In this document: piece after piece, positions 15,091 through 27,393 of the stretch | Layout of the letters: every line of letters begins with the position of its first letter | Numbering within the stretch: position 1 is the stretch's first letter | Source: Odontocerum albicorne | Taxonomy: Eukaryota; Arthropoda; Insecta; Trichoptera; Odontoceridae | Direction of reading: 5' to 3' | NCBI GenBank assembly: GCA_949825065.1 | Contig: OX463846.1 | Coordinates: forward strand, 13,205,753-13,269,752 | DNA length: 64,000 nt | Made by a program: the position numbers and the translations under genes | Notes under the pieces: model-generated | Database searches by the model: none | Told to the model about the DNA's origin: nothing | Seen by the model: only the letters and a program-made list of their open reading frames with translations

Positions 15091-15244
15091 AATAAGAAGA
15101 AGAAGAATTATTTTTTTCTAATTTGCCCAATTATCTCAATACTCATTTCACCATTTCAAGCAATGCAGAGTCTTGAACTTTTAAATTTTATTTTAAGAGT
15201 AAAAACGTCATTGTATAAATGTTTCCACTAATTTAGAGATACAT

Positions 15245-15330
15245 ATATGTGTATCGTTTTTATAATAATAGGTCATGTACAAAGCGCTAATTACTGACCT
15301 GATTCCCCTCAAGGGTACTGTAACTAAATT
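15245..15330 (-). repeat. Repeat R tail fragment
   Basis: On the minus strand, TACAGTACCCTTGAGGGGAA, then CAGGTCAGTAATTAGCGCTT and a (TTA)n-like end, match the R tail seen at 55800-55870 and at 29695-29770. Confidence 0.4.
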
Positions 15331-15692
15331 AAATATTTACTTGAAACGAATATAAACCAATACTCAATTTCGTTACATTTCTATTAAACAAAAATACACG
15401 TTAAAAAAAATATTTTGAAAAAAAAAACTTTTTCAAAATATTAAACAATATAAATTTCGTAAGTACGAAAATATGAGCTTGTCACCTGGGGTCTTTATTT
15501 AGGAACTTCCACATAATTTGCTCATTGGTGATATTTGGTCATTTGTTAAGTTGAAAAAGAATGAAAATGTTTAAAATTGTATATTTCCCTGTAAGTTAAA
15601 TAACTGATACTAAGTTTTATGAATCTACCTAAAATGACTATTTGTGTACAAGATCATGTATTTTCTTGTTTAAAAAATACTATTTTTATAGT

Positions 15693-16146
<454 letters not shown>

Positions 16147-16589
16147 TTAAAATGCCATTTCATTAAAAGGATAACGACTCCATATAAATGCACTACATTA
16201 TGTTATATCTTTCTACGTATAGGTAAGAGTATATTGTAGATGGTTTTGAGAACCTTTCTCAAAGTGGTCAATTTTCTGCTGACTCCAAATCAATTCTTCA
16301 TTTCTCATTTGATACATAACATACTAGCTCACTGTCGAACGATCTGATAATTTCTACCCATACAAATGACTTGGAGACTCGTATCACAAATATCAACACT
16401 GATTGTGAGGACCAAACGAGAACCTGCTGTTCAAATTAATATTGGAGTCTTAGATGCATTCTATTCTTTGAATTACAATTTCGTTAAGAATTATCTACAG
16501 TGATTAAAAAACACTGATTTGGAAATATATTAAGGTTTACAATTCGAAGTAGTGAAATTGAGTTTATTTGAATAAAATTGAATTGAAGG

Positions 16590-17120
16590 AGTAAATAATA
16601 TTCAAAGCTTTTTTTCCATAGACCTTCAAATAATCAGCGAATAAAAATAACCGAGATTGCCTTATTACCGAACCAATATTGTTGATAAATATCATATGAG
16701 AATGAGCGTAGGTCCTAAAGTTAACCCTTGAGAGACCCCTGAATATGCTTTGAAGTAATCAGATTTATATGTTATAGCCCACATGAGACAAATTGTCTCC
16801 TATCGGTCAAGTAATCGAAAAATAAATCAATAAAGTTATATGGGACCCCTACACTCCCCATTTTATCTAGGAGTAATTTGTGGTTTGCCCGATCGAAAGC
16901 CTTCGAAAAGTTGTGATAGGAGCCACCAACTTATTTTCTATCATACAAAATTCTTCGAATATAATCTTGAGGATCATAAAGCTCGATTCAAGAGACCTTT
17001 TTTTTAAGCAACGTTGTTCTTCTATACTCGTACTATTTGGATTAATATAAGATCTTAGTATTAGATCTGTCATTTTCTTCAAGAGTTTGGCTAAAGAAGA
17101 AAAAATTCCAATAGGTCTAT
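16590..17120 (-). pseudogene. Jockey-like reverse transcriptase relic
   Basis: The minus strand carries RT blocks in order: EEQRCLKKRSLESS near 17000, FSKAFDRANHKLLLDKM near 16880-16910, LFFDYLTDRRQFV near 16800-16830, GVSQGLTLGPTLILI near 16720 and FADYLKVYG near 16630. These match the KRST, FSKAFD, GVPQGS and FADD blocks of jockey/CR1-type LINEs. The FADD box has become FADY, frames shift at least twice and stops occur. It is an inactive internal fragment. Confidence 0.65.
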
Positions 17121-17404
17121 GTTATAATTACAGATTTTGGTTTTGGAACTGAATTTGTGAATATATCACATTTTAATCTTCTTCCATTTGCATGGAAATT
17201 TAGTATGATTAAAATAAAGTTAAATATGTAGGTAATGGGTACAGACAACTCTTCTCCACGTCCTTTTAAAAAGAGTTTGGGAATACTTTAAACGTTATGA
17301 TGTATGTGACAGAAACGTGAAAAATTAATAAAATTAGCCGAGTAAATCTAAACACTGAAAATATTGTGTGGTGTATCCATTTATGATAAAATATAATTAT
17401 CAAA

Positions 17405-17650
17405 GATGAATATGAGTTTGAGATTGATATGTTAAGAATAAGGAAAAATATATCTAGCATGTTGAGATGGTTTGAACATGTTGAAACGATAAGTGACGAG
17501 AAACTGATTAAAAAAATATAATACAATCATGCTTGGGGGTTATATGCAGTAGTGAAAAACCCTGTATCGATGTGGAGGAAGGAAGAAAATATGCCGTGAT
17601 AGGAAAATGAAGCGCTCTGTCTTCTGTGCTTATCTCAGGAAAAAAAAATA
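17405..17650 (+). pseudogene. LINE A C-terminal fragment
   Basis: The plus strand reads ISSMLRWFEHVETISDEKLI, a decayed form of the LRWFGHVERM..RLTK block, and ends in GCGCTCTGTCTTCTGTGCTT, which matches the LINE A end. It is truncated at 5' and interrupted by stops. Confidence 0.5.
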
Positions 17651-17849
17651 TAACCATGTAAATAATTGACTATATGTTACAAATATGTATTACGTATATG
17701 TTTGTACAATTTCATATTTGAAATATGTAAGCATTCATTAATATTTCTTAGACTGATTTTACTGTTGACTTAATTACACATACTCGTTAGAGCATTTTTT
17801 TTCATTATTTCACCATTTAATTATTTAGCTTCTCATTTTCCCCGGCTGC

Positions 17850-18110
17850 TTTTTAACGCTGCTCGCCAGTCGGGTCCAATTTGATTAAAAAAAAATAAAA
17901 CCCCGTGACAAATTGATTGAAATCCCGATGCTCCACAGCACTTATAGGGCCGAGTTTAATTCAGTTTCGGGTGGGGGTGTTTTTTTTCTCGGATTACGCC
18001 CCTGAGCAGGGCTAAAAAAAGAACAAGTTTTTAGAATGTCAGAGATAACGGTGATAACAGTTATTTGATACCCTGACAATTTACAAGTTTCTTCTTGTTT
18101 GGGGGAATTC
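17850..18110. other. GC-richer non-coding island
   Basis: Composition shifts to higher GC, with TTTCCCCGGCTGC, CGCTGCTCGCCAGTCGGG and GGCCGAGTTTAATTCAG and homeodomain-like TTGATT/TTAATT cores. No frame is open. It could be a conserved regulatory element; nothing in the sequence alone proves it. Confidence 0.2.
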
Positions 18111-18123
18111 AGTTAAAGAGTAA

Positions 18124-18729
18124 TACAAGGGTAGGTTGAAAAATTCGTTGCCTTGAAAAAATAAGTACTAGTCGGTTTCCATTTATTATTGTTATCGATA
18201 ATATAAACGTTTTTATTATAACTGACAGCATCTGATAGAGGCACTCCGTTTGCGGAGTGTTTCTTGATGGAACTGAGTGACGTTTTCATTGAAGCTTTGA
18301 ATATCCTTTTTTGATGTTGGGTGGCTGATTTTTATTTTTATAGAGACCGTCTGTGTCTCCTTATTGAATAGTGTTATTGTCAAAGCCGGGCGGTGTTATT
18401 TGGTGTGATGAGCAAGGTTTTTTGAAGTAGTGGAGAGGTTATTTTTTCCACCGAGAGGGCTCGTCACCATACTACAGAAATAAGTAAACTTTTTGTAATG
18501 GGAGAAAATACGAACCTGGCAAGAAGGATTATATTTCCATGCCATTCCATTCAAATCTTTTGTTGACAAAAAGATTCCAACGACGCAATAATAGCGGCTG
18601 TGAGACAGTATTTCAAACATCTTGACAAATCCTTCTATAAACTTGGCATTGAAAAATAAAAATGTTTCCAGCCCTACTCTAGTGTTTTTTTACCGAGGCT
18701 GCAAATTTTTCAACTAACCCTTCTTTGTA
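18124..18729. mobile_element. TIR element of about 600 bp, mariner-like, non-autonomous
   Basis: The left end TACAAGGGTAGGTTGAAAAA is matched at the right end by the reverse complement of TTTTTCAACTAACCC..TTTGTA, giving imperfect terminal inverted repeats of about 28 bp (18124-18152 and 18697-18729), each starting with TA. That fits a TA-target mariner-superfamily element. The interior shows no recognisable transposase, but contains a perfect 7-bp stem CACTCCG/CGGAGTG near 18241-18258. From 18730 to 19800 nothing is assigned. Confidence 0.5.
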
Positions 18730-19803
18730 GGATAGAAAAACATTTTTTACAGTAAAATTTACAAAAAAATATTCAAGTACCTTTGTATATGTGTTTATAA
18801 ATTTAAAGCGTCTTTTCCATGTTGTCGAACCGTATATTGTCTACATACCGCGATTTTTGACTGAAGTAAAATCATGAATTAACATTCTCATCAAAAATTC
18901 ATTCTTTTTAATTAGTTCAAAGTCATTTTCTAATGAAATATAATATTTCAGTAAGACTTTTAATGCTTGAGTATCACAAGTCAGAATGTTTCGTGATGAC
19001 ATCATACCAACTTAACCACGGGGATTGATTTAGTCATTAATAGCAATTTAATAACCATAGTCATTTATCGATACTCTACCAAATGAATTAAATTCTGAAA
19101 TAGGGAAGAGCTAAAATCCTTTATAATAGGTACTTCATGATGAGATAAGTATGGACTTGACAGAAACGAAAAAAATGTTCTAGGATAGAATGAAGTAGAT
19201 ATCTGCTTTTTCCGCTTACCTCAATAGGAACACGGTATGATGGTAATTTTACGAAAAATTTCGGATCATAATAATTTTACATTGAAGATACAAAATACTC
19301 GTATATTAAATTGTTGACGTTTTAAAATTACATAAAGTATTTATAATTCAAAAGAAAAATATGACTTTTTTCTTCCTTGCATCCCTCTGTCTGCCTTTGT
19401 TCCTTCCACGAGAAGGTCTCGTGTTGAATAATGTACAACCTTTTGCTGGGTGCCACGGTTGTTTATTATCCTTAACAAGTGGATACTTAGACCTTGGCAG
19501 AGCAGGAGGACCTAATGGATGGAGCGGGGAGGAGGAGCGACACTTACCGAGGATCTAGCCAATTTAATATATTGGGCAATTTGTAGAGAAAGCCGGAACC
19601 CTGGCTGATTGATGTTATCATTATGTCAATGAGATTGATTTTTCTAATTCGACTGTTTTACGATGCTTTTCAGAGAAGAATTATTCATCAATTAGTCGAC
19701 ATATTGATGTTTTGTTTATTTATTGTTATTTCTTTGTTAGAAATAATATTTAATCCGTTTGCTTCTTTATGATTTCTGCGGAGATTATCTGCATTTTATA
19801 TAA

Positions 19804-20250
19804 TACGAGGGTGGTCCCAGATGTACCCGACCTGACGTATACTCGTAGATGGCGGTTGTTGCTTTAAAAAAATACTATGGTAGAAAGCACTAAACTTATA
19901 AAGCTTAAGTCTCAAGTTTTAAGACGCTACGTTGTTTAGTATTTGTTTGGCAACCATCAATAGTGAACGCTCTCAGTGAATTTGTAAACATGGAAAAAAT
20001 TGGTCATCGTTATGTGATACAATACTTTCATTTGAAAGGTCTAAGTCCAACCAATTAGAAGCTAGATTCTACTCTGGGGGAGTCTGCTCCTTCGTTTACA
20101 ACAGTAAAATATTGGATGGCAGAGTTTAAACGAGGTCATACGAGCTGCCAAGACGAACATCGCAATAGTTGACCAAATGAGATGACCACGCCAGAAATGG
20201 TAAGTTGGACGTATAAGCTTGAATCAAGCGCGAGCCTTGTGATATTGGAC
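19804..20250 (+). mobile_element. Mariner element, 5' portion
   Basis: A TA is followed by ACGAGGGTGGTCCCAGATGT, a typical mariner terminal repeat, and about 185 bases later by the transposase start at 19990. The 3' terminal repeat is not found; the element is broken by a SINE near 20252. Confidence 0.6.
19990..20205 (+). pseudogene. Mariner transposase N-terminus, decayed
   Basis: From ATG 19990 the translation begins MEKIGHRYVIQYFHLKGL, then a stop, then FTTVKYWMAEFKRG and EMTTPEM. This is the DNA-binding helix-turn-helix region of irritans-like mariners. At least two stops lie within 70 codons. The catalytic domain is absent here. Confidence 0.7.
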
Positions 20251-20251
20251 C

Positions 20252-20350
20252 TTCACGACCTCCGTGGCTTTCGTTTCGATTCAGGTTTGATTCCCGACGG
20301 TACCCGACAAAAACAAATTATAAGAGGGTCCTGGCCTGGTCCAAAATTTT
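20252..20350 (+). repeat. SINE family 1, truncated copy inside the mariner relic
   Basis: CACGACCTCCGTGGC (A-box side) is followed by AGGTTTGATTCCCGACGGTA (B box) and then GGGTCCTGGCCTGGTCC, equal to the GGATCCAGTCTGGTTTC segment. The anticodon part is deleted. The SINE interrupts the mariner relic. Confidence 0.5.
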
Positions 20351-20732
20351 GTTTGGTAATCATACTCAGATGTGTTAGACATGTTCGAGTGTTGTTGCCT
20401 CTTGTATTCAGTTCAGTTCGATCCTACCTCCACTCACTCTGTTATGGGGGACAAAATAAATCCCCATCCAGCGCTATCTACTCTAAAATATCGAAATCTT
20501 CTTTATTTTTTTAAAACCGTGACGTCATATAGTGACAAAGAAGGAACTGTCCAAATGGAGCGAAGTAGTATTACTAATACATGTGATAGCAAACTGTGAG
20601 TTCCGTGCATACTCTGATCTCTTTTTCTATTCTTAACTCGTATCGATAGTATCGATAACTGATGCCGAAGATAATATTGTCTACCGGCCACAATTTTCAA
20701 AATGTATGAATCACCTTAATTCCCCTTGCGTG

Positions 20733-20800
20733 GTTGGTTGAAAAAGAATGCTCTATGGCAATAAACTCATTATTTGTATACTTAAGCATAAAGTATCTTA
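20733..20800 (+). repeat. SINE-like 3' tail fragment
   Basis: GGTTGGTTGAAAAAGAATGC and ATGGCAATAAACTCATTA resemble the family 1 tail GGTTGGCTGGAAGAGATTAT and GCCAATAAGCCCGCC. A similar fragment lies at 25575-25640. From 20800 to 21390 only AT-rich sequence is seen, apart from a short GC-richer piece at 21180-21245. Confidence 0.35.
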
Positions 20801-21395
20801 AATAAATAATTAAATGGCAGGCGCAGCGTCTCCATAGATTTTAAATAAAATTGATACTGGAAAATTACCCTTTTTTATAATTGAATGCTAAAATTTTTTT
20901 ATAATCTATCTTCGTAAATTTTTTTGAAAACCGTATGTGTATGGTATGTTATATGTTAAAAATATCAATAAAATACTTTTGTAATGTATCATGTTTTTCA
21001 TCAAATGCCAGATTATTCAATATACCTACAGCTTACAAATACGGTTTCGATAGTGTTGTTTTAGAAATATTTATTTTTTACATATTTTGCTTCAATTGAA
21101 TAAAATTTCATTGTTTAATCATGTTTAATATGCTTTTTTTATATTAATAAACAAAAATACGAAACCATAATAAATACCTCCTCCAACCACCACCGAAAAT
21201 CTCGATGGCAGCACCAGCTCTCTTCACCAGTGGCGTTTCCCTTCGTAAATAAGAAGACATTAAATTTTCGTACAATTCGCTATTTCAAACATTTAAACTT
21301 CAAATTTATTAATAACTGATTGAAAATTTGTATGTTTAACTAGCTATTTATTACGCATTCCAACTTAAATAGGCAATATAATGAAATAATTAAAT

Positions 21396-21546
21396 ATGGA
21401 TGCCAATAACAAAGATATTAATGAGTTGAACGGATCTTTCTCAGAACCTTTGTTAAACGAATTCCTTATTGACCTGCGAGTGGTAAATATAATACAGGCT
21501 CAAACAGAAGAATCTGGTAAGAAAATCCATCGTTAAAACTTTCCCA
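21396..21546 (+). other. Short open frame with splice-donor-like end; possible exon or gene relic
   Basis: From ATG 21396 the frame reads MDANNKDINELNGSFSEPLL and continues for about 40 codons. It has balanced composition unlike most AT-rich chance frames and ends at a donor-like TCTG|GTAAGA at 21516/21517. Another open piece follows in a different frame at 21550-21635 (NMSEPFMYLDKFSNIMEE). A second donor-like AATAA|GTAAGTT occurs near 21725-21735. I do not recognise the protein. It may be a first exon, a relic, or chance. Confidence 0.2.
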
Positions 21547-22254
21547 GTCAAGAATATGAGTGAACCCTTCATGTATCTTGACAAATTTTCGAATATTATG
21601 GAAGAATGTGATCTTATAGGAGAGTGGATATCATAAGCAAGCAGGGAAATTCAAAGAGACACAGCATGCTATAGAACTATCTGTCGAGAAGTAAAACCGA
21701 AGAGTTGTATTCAAACATCTCTTAATAAGTAAGTTATAAATCACCTGATAACAGTATTAATACGTTTCATTAACTGCTCTACTTTCGTAAATTCAACTTT
21801 TGTTTACAATTTCAGGTCGATGAAAGTCGAGGACTGCCTGTGATATGGTTTTCATATTGAAGCAATGCCATTCAATATTTTTTTGTGAAAACGCATATAT
21901 TTGGTGAATCTAAAACATATTTTAAAATTAGATTTGAGATATTGTATGCTCATGGAACCGAAGGGATTCGAACGTCAGAGCCGGTATGGTGATAGCCATT
22001 CAGGGTAAAAACTTGGATAAAGTTGGAGATGCCATCAAGGAGTGTGAGAGTTTGCCATCACTTATGGAAGGTATGGTTCCTTATCACGAGCAGTTTCCGT
22101 AATGTAATGTGGCGAAATACATGTTTGTTGGACCTCCGTATCTGCGATACACCTATTTCGAAAATTCGGAAAGTAATTCAAACGAAAAAATCGATATTTT
22201 TTTATTTTTAGAAACCTTGGAAGAGAAAGCAATTAATTATGACAATATTAATTG

Positions 22255-22360
22255 ATGATCCCTTTGGCCAAAATGCTTGTCCTCTAGCCCGGGAGTTGTA
22301 GGTTCGATTCCAGTCTGGGTTTCACTCACGGGCGTTATCATCCTTTTGTTTTTTTACATA
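22255..22360 (+). repeat. SINE family 1 fragment
   Basis: TTGGCCAAAATGCTTGTCC then TAGCCCGGGAGTTGTAGGTT and CGATTCCAGTCTGGGTTTC match the head and CCAGTCTGG segment of family 1. The body is cut short. Confidence 0.5.
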
Positions 22361-23026
22361 GGTTACTTGTTTACTTTTAAGTTGTTAAAAAATACTGCCC
22401 TTGATATTTAGGCAGATATTTAGATTATTACGACCTAGTAATGACGTGCGCTGCTAAACCCTATGGGTTTAATTTAGTAACCTCGACGCAGTTTTTAAGA
22501 GCATTGTGTTGTCAGTAATTTATTAAAGCAACCCCCTTTCCTCCCGCCAGTCATGTGAATTAAGCCACCATATATATACTCGTATAATATAAACCATTTA
22601 AGGTAACTAAGTCTTTGTCAACTCAACACGTATATCACATTTCAGGTCATCACGGAGTTTTGCTGATCATTCAGGCCTTATTTTGTGAAATGTTGAATTT
22701 TATTCACATATACAGGTTAAACTCAATTATATATGAAGCTTTAAGTTAATTATATACAGTAACAAAAAATAACAATAAATAAAAAATAAATGATTTATAA
22801 GTTAAAATAACTAACTCTCATTACGAAGAAAGCTCAATATACTTTTTTAAAAACTTTTTTTGTGAAATGTTGAAAACGTCAATATTTGAGTTTTTTTTTC
22901 AAAAGCGGCACACTGTGAAACGAAGGAAGAGCACTTGGAAAGTTAGTTTCTGCTTATTTTCAGTCTATAATAAATATATCAATATTTCTGAACCTTGAAT
23001 AGTTACTAGGAACATAAAATCAAAGA

Positions 23027-23102
23027 TACTCGTATACTGTAATAACTGAAAAGATATACTGTAATAACTGAAAATATATTCTGTAACAACTGAAAAAACT
23101 TA
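23027..23102 (+). repeat. Short tandem repeat, 23-bp unit, three units
   Basis: Units of the form ATACTGTAATAACTGAAAAG recur between 23030 and 23100 with minor changes. Confidence 0.75.
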
Positions 23103-23394
23103 TTTCAAATGTATATCAAACTATTTTAGTTGTCTTTACTAAAAGTGTGACTGCGATCGATCGATCAATTAGGCACATTTAGAAGTCGATAGTGAGCGTT
23201 TTAATGAAAAAAAACAACTTATCAAAGGTTTCAACACAATATTGTTCCACATGTTATTCTAACATGCTAATCAAATTAGTCTCCGCGACACGTGTTTTTA
23301 CTTGCTATCTCGATGCTCTTTCCAGGCAGAATGTTCTTTGTTTGTTGTGAGTACTGTGCGTCATTGTGTCGAAAATTTTAAAGATTGCATACCA

Positions 23395-23705
23395 GGAATG
23401 CCTGAATTGTGTAATAAGAAAAAAAAATATCTTGTGGAATTGAGAAGTTTTATCCCATTTTTCATATATCACCAGACTTGAGCCTATACGATTTCCACAT
23501 TTATCCAACATTGAAAGAATATCTTCGTGGGCACCAACGAAAACTTGGAAAGACTTTGGAACCAATGAAGACTTAGGAAGGGGCGTTAGAAAGTATTTGA
23601 ATGCACTAACATTATGGTCAGTTATTTTATGATGGCATTCAGAAATTAATCCATCGTTGGGATAAATGTGTGGCAAAGGAAAGCGACAATGTAGAAAAGT
23701 AAATA
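23395..23705 (+). pseudogene. Mariner transposase C-terminus, decayed
   Basis: The plus strand reads SPDLSLYDFHIYPTLKEYLR, where mariners have YSPDLSPCDYH, and then FYDGIQKLIHRWDKCVAKES near 23610-23690. The last catalytic Asp of the DD34D triad is in the YDFH phrase and is retained, but stops interrupt the middle. It is compatible with the same mariner type as the N-terminus at 19990, about 3.4 kb upstream, so the two could be halves of one disrupted element. Confidence 0.65.
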
Positions 23706-23766
23706 AATGTAACAAGTGAAACAAGTTTCAATTAAAGTATTTGTATTTCATTGATTAACAAAATGT

Positions 23767-23885
23767 CGACGACCGTGGTCTAATTGGTTAGCATTCACGT
23801 TAAGCAAGTATGCGTCCCAGATTAATTTTTTGGTGGATTTACTTTAAGACTAATTTTACTCTTAGATCGTTTTATATATGAATTT
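23767..23885 (+). repeat. SINE family 2, copy 1
   Basis: GACCGTGGTCTAATTGGTTA (A box) and TTTTACTCTTAGATCGTTTT then ATATATGAATTTATG match the copy at 59874-59990. The B box is decayed. From 23886 to 26540 nothing is assigned except the tail fragment at 25575-25640. Confidence 0.6.
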
Positions 23886-26539
23886 ATGTTTTTATGTATG
23901 CTCACATGTTGTTTATCATTAATTCTTATTATAATTTTTAGCAAATAGCGCTATGCACAAAAAAACCGTATTACAAAAGGCTGTAGCAGATGCAATCTGC
24001 CGATCATCATGGAACTTGGATCTCCCTGCCATCAAAACTTTGGATTTGATCTGTCAAAAATATGTACTTGCTGAAGTGCAATCGGTTGCACACAATACAC
24101 CGATATAATAATAGGCGTCTTCCATCTATAGGATGGCTGACAATCATACTCGATTACGTTTTGTATCGTATCATAAAAACCTTAGTTTTTGCCGATGTTA
24201 TAAAATCGACGCATAAGTTTTCATTCAACCTTCATAGTAAGGTGCTATTCCCCTTTGGACTTTGACCTATGTAGGTTTATGTATGTTGAAAAGTGTCGTG
24301 AAATGAGAGGGTCTAGGAAAGTGCTCTTAGAAGGTTCTCGATAAAGTTGCATAACGCATTTAGATTCCGGTAACACGGGCTTAGTGGCTCGGGGAGATGG
24401 GAAAGGTATAAAAATGGGGATATTTCATAAAGATGGGAAATTTGTGGATTTATCAAGTCGTGAACTCTCTTTTCTATCCCAACTCACATAAATGGAATTT
24501 TCCCTGTTTCCCCATATATTTTTTTTGACGAAGTTTTTTACATGTAAGTTTTTTTCCGATAGTGAGATCAACAACCGTCTCGTATGTTTTGAAGATGGAA
24601 AATTTATTTGCAAACTAAATGCATACTAAAAAAGAAAAATTATATCTTAAAGGCATAACTTTCCTTCCTTTAATACATATTGTCAGTCGATTGTGTGGAC
24701 ACATCACAAATGCGCGTGTATTGACTTATTTTGCGTAAACTGTTGAGTTTCAGCAATTATATGTCTTGACAGGTCAAACCTTAAGTTCCAATGGCAAGGA
24801 TATATAAGTTTGAGATATCCAAGGTTTAACTTCTGTAGCAAGCCTTTGGCATTTACATTTAGAACATTTAGAAAACGTTCGCATTTCCATTGGGTATTGA
24901 CGTTGCAAGATTGTTTTGTATGACAATTTGTTGAACATAGAACAATCTAGCGGGTCTAGTGCCAGGTGGCAATCTTTTTCAATCTACAAGAAAGTCGCTA
25001 AAGGGCCCTCCAGTGAAAATAATATTGAAACCATTTAAAAAAATCGAAAACCAACATTATAACGAAAGTAACTCTTGGGTCAAAAGAAAAGCATCCCAAC
25101 AACCAGACCATGGATATTGTTGACTCCCTTTTGATTGTCGTCATACTTTCGAAGTATTTTACCAGACACATTTAATGCGTTCAAAGAGTTTTTGCAATTA
25201 TTCAATAATTAATCTCCCGTTTGAATACTTTTTATTTTAAGTGAAAAACTTTAATACGAGTACATCTGTCTCGTATGATACTATCCTCTTCATATCCATA
25301 TTGGTGACGAAATTATGTGTATTACAGAACATTTATAATGCTCTGTAAAATATATTGCTCTAAATGAATTACAAATAAATAAAAATGAAAATAATAAAAA
25401 TAAAAAAGAGAAAATCGTGGATAATTTTCATTCACGCCATCGTTGAGAAAAAAAAAACAATCATAAGTAATGATTTAAAGAAAAAAATCTTACGTTTATT
25501 TTGTTTTGTTTTACTGTTTTATTTTTGAAAATAATATTTAGCCAGCAATTTTAGTACCAATTTGCGTAACTGTTATCTAGTTGGTTGGATGAGATTCGTG
25601 TTTGGCAATAAACTCACCACTTTTATTGTTGACAATAAAGCGTAATTAATAAATAAATAAAAGATTCGACACCATTCTTATCATATGCCGCTTTTAATTA
25701 ATTACAAATTTTACTAAAAATGTAGTACCGACATTCAAAAAGCTTTATTTTGATGTTTAATTTTTATTTTGATGTGTAGTAATATTTTTTATAAATTAAA
25801 AGTTTTAATCACGCGATAGCTGATTCATCAAGTGTCTTAATGCATCATTTAAAAAAATCAATGTGTTTTACATAGGAACAACATAAAACTTTTGGATTTA
25901 TTATTTTATTTATAAACACTTTAACATACTGTGCAACAAATTGGTAAGTTTATGGCCTTGTATTAATCTCTTCTAACTATACAGACAAAAGTAAATACAG
26001 GGAATTATATGTTCACAATTTTATTTTAAATTGTAAAATATAAATATCGATATATAAAGTGAGATATCACCAAGTAAAGAGAAAAGGAAAGGATATTGGA
26101 GAAGAAAGGAAAATTGGGAATGAAACGCGTTACTCGTATTGACTAGTAATTAAGAGCTTTTCAATCCCTTTTTGAAACACACCAATGTCCCGTCATAATT
26201 TAATACAAATGATATAATAAATAACTCACTAGTCTTACATGTTATACATTTTATCATTTCACTTCAATATGTCAAATGAAGCCTGGGTGATAAATAAATT
26301 CATTAAATAAATGTCTTTCGATAGTAGCTTTACAACGCAATATAAATATTATATTCGATTTATTATCTGTTTCCATAAATACCAAATAAAAGGAAAACCT
26401 CTGATCCAAAGAAAGTAAAATAAACGGAATGGTAGTGCACTACCCTCAATATTGTCCCCATAAACATTTCGATAAGAGATGACAAAGGATTGGATGATAT
26501 TAAGCCATTGACAGTATCTTGTAGGAAGCATAAAGTTTT

Positions 26540-26700
26540 AAAGAGTCCTCTGGGCCTAAGGCCCGGCCAGGCCGTATAGGGGGTGTCGGAGTGTATAGGA
26601 GTTTGTAGGGGTTTAGGAGTTTAGGGGTGTAAGGGACACACGATCCCCGATACGGGATCGTATAATACGATATTGTCTGTAACGGTAACGGTACATCTCG
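26540..26700. other. G-rich tract and palindrome
   Basis: The tract 26576-26636 has G runs of 3-5 spaced by TTTA, GTGT and similar (GTAGGGGTTTAGGAGTTTAG), which could form a G-quadruplex on the plus strand. It is framed by short palindromes: GGGCCTAAGGCCC near 26548 and ACGATCCC..GGGATCGT near 26640-26661. No frame or element is recognised. Resemblance to insect TTAGG telomere repeats is slight. Confidence 0.4.
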
Positions 26701-27393
26701 ATGGAAATTGAGTGTCGAGTTACCCTCAGCCGCTATAAAAAACGCACTTTGAAATGTCCAATTTTATTAGGGATATTTCTCCAGCGGGCCCTACAAAGTG
26801 TAAAGTATAAAGAAACAAAATGGTTGGCGATGGACTGCAGAAGAACAGTTTTTGAGAAATACTCCAATATCGTTCACATTTATTTATTTTCGCAACTTTT
26901 AATTTGGATTAACTCTTTTATGACAAAATCGAGTTTAGATTATTATTAAAATAAAGATGCGATGTCTCGATCTGCTAGCTACTCTGTAATGACTTTATTC
27001 TCATTCATATGTATATATTTTTTATAATCCCCATTTTTGATATTATGTTTAAATTATATATTTGTAATACTATTTCTTAGTTCTTAAGCTTTAGTACTAT
27101 AGTATAATGATAATTATGGGAATACGTGCGTGTAGAAATATTGGATAAAATAGTTCTATAGTCGTAAGTAGATAACATAAGTAGTAGTAAGGTCGATAAG
27201 TAGTAGGTATTATATTTTTAATTATCATGACTTGATTTCAAAAGTTTATATGGCGTATGGATTGTAATGCTAAAATATCTACCAATTCACCGGCTTACGT
27301 TTAATTAAGTTAATTTCATAGTGAATTATAGAAAAAAATAGTAGAAAAATGTGAAGAAAACATCACAGTAAGAATAAAATGACTAATCCCTAA

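Larger units (their letters stand above)
14720..15110 (+). pseudogene. RTE-like LINE 3' end, 5'-truncated, with hairpin 3' terminus
   Basis: The plus strand reads RTSEMKVFRSIASKTLHDRV, then RNTEIRRMCEVEDIV, RRFWNEH-like residues, and RPPGRPPKRWKASF. These form the C-terminal block of an RTE-like protein family. The open frame runs 14763-15014 without a stop, so the copy is fairly young. It ends in palindromic sequence and an (AAG)n-like tail near 15094-15107 (AATAAGAAGAAGAAG). It is truncated at its 5' end, as expected from incomplete reverse transcription. A large overlapping minus-strand frame is a shadow. Confidence 0.7.

Noticed and set aside
19361..19558. 65-codon frame with a signal-peptide-like start
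   Set aside because: A hydrophobic start is common in AT-rich chance frames and no homology or splice context supports a gene; a donor-like CTCGGTAAGTG on the minus strand is equally weak.
26576..26636. Interstitial telomere array (TTAGG)n
   Set aside because: Only two or three TTAGG-like words occur and they are not in tandem.
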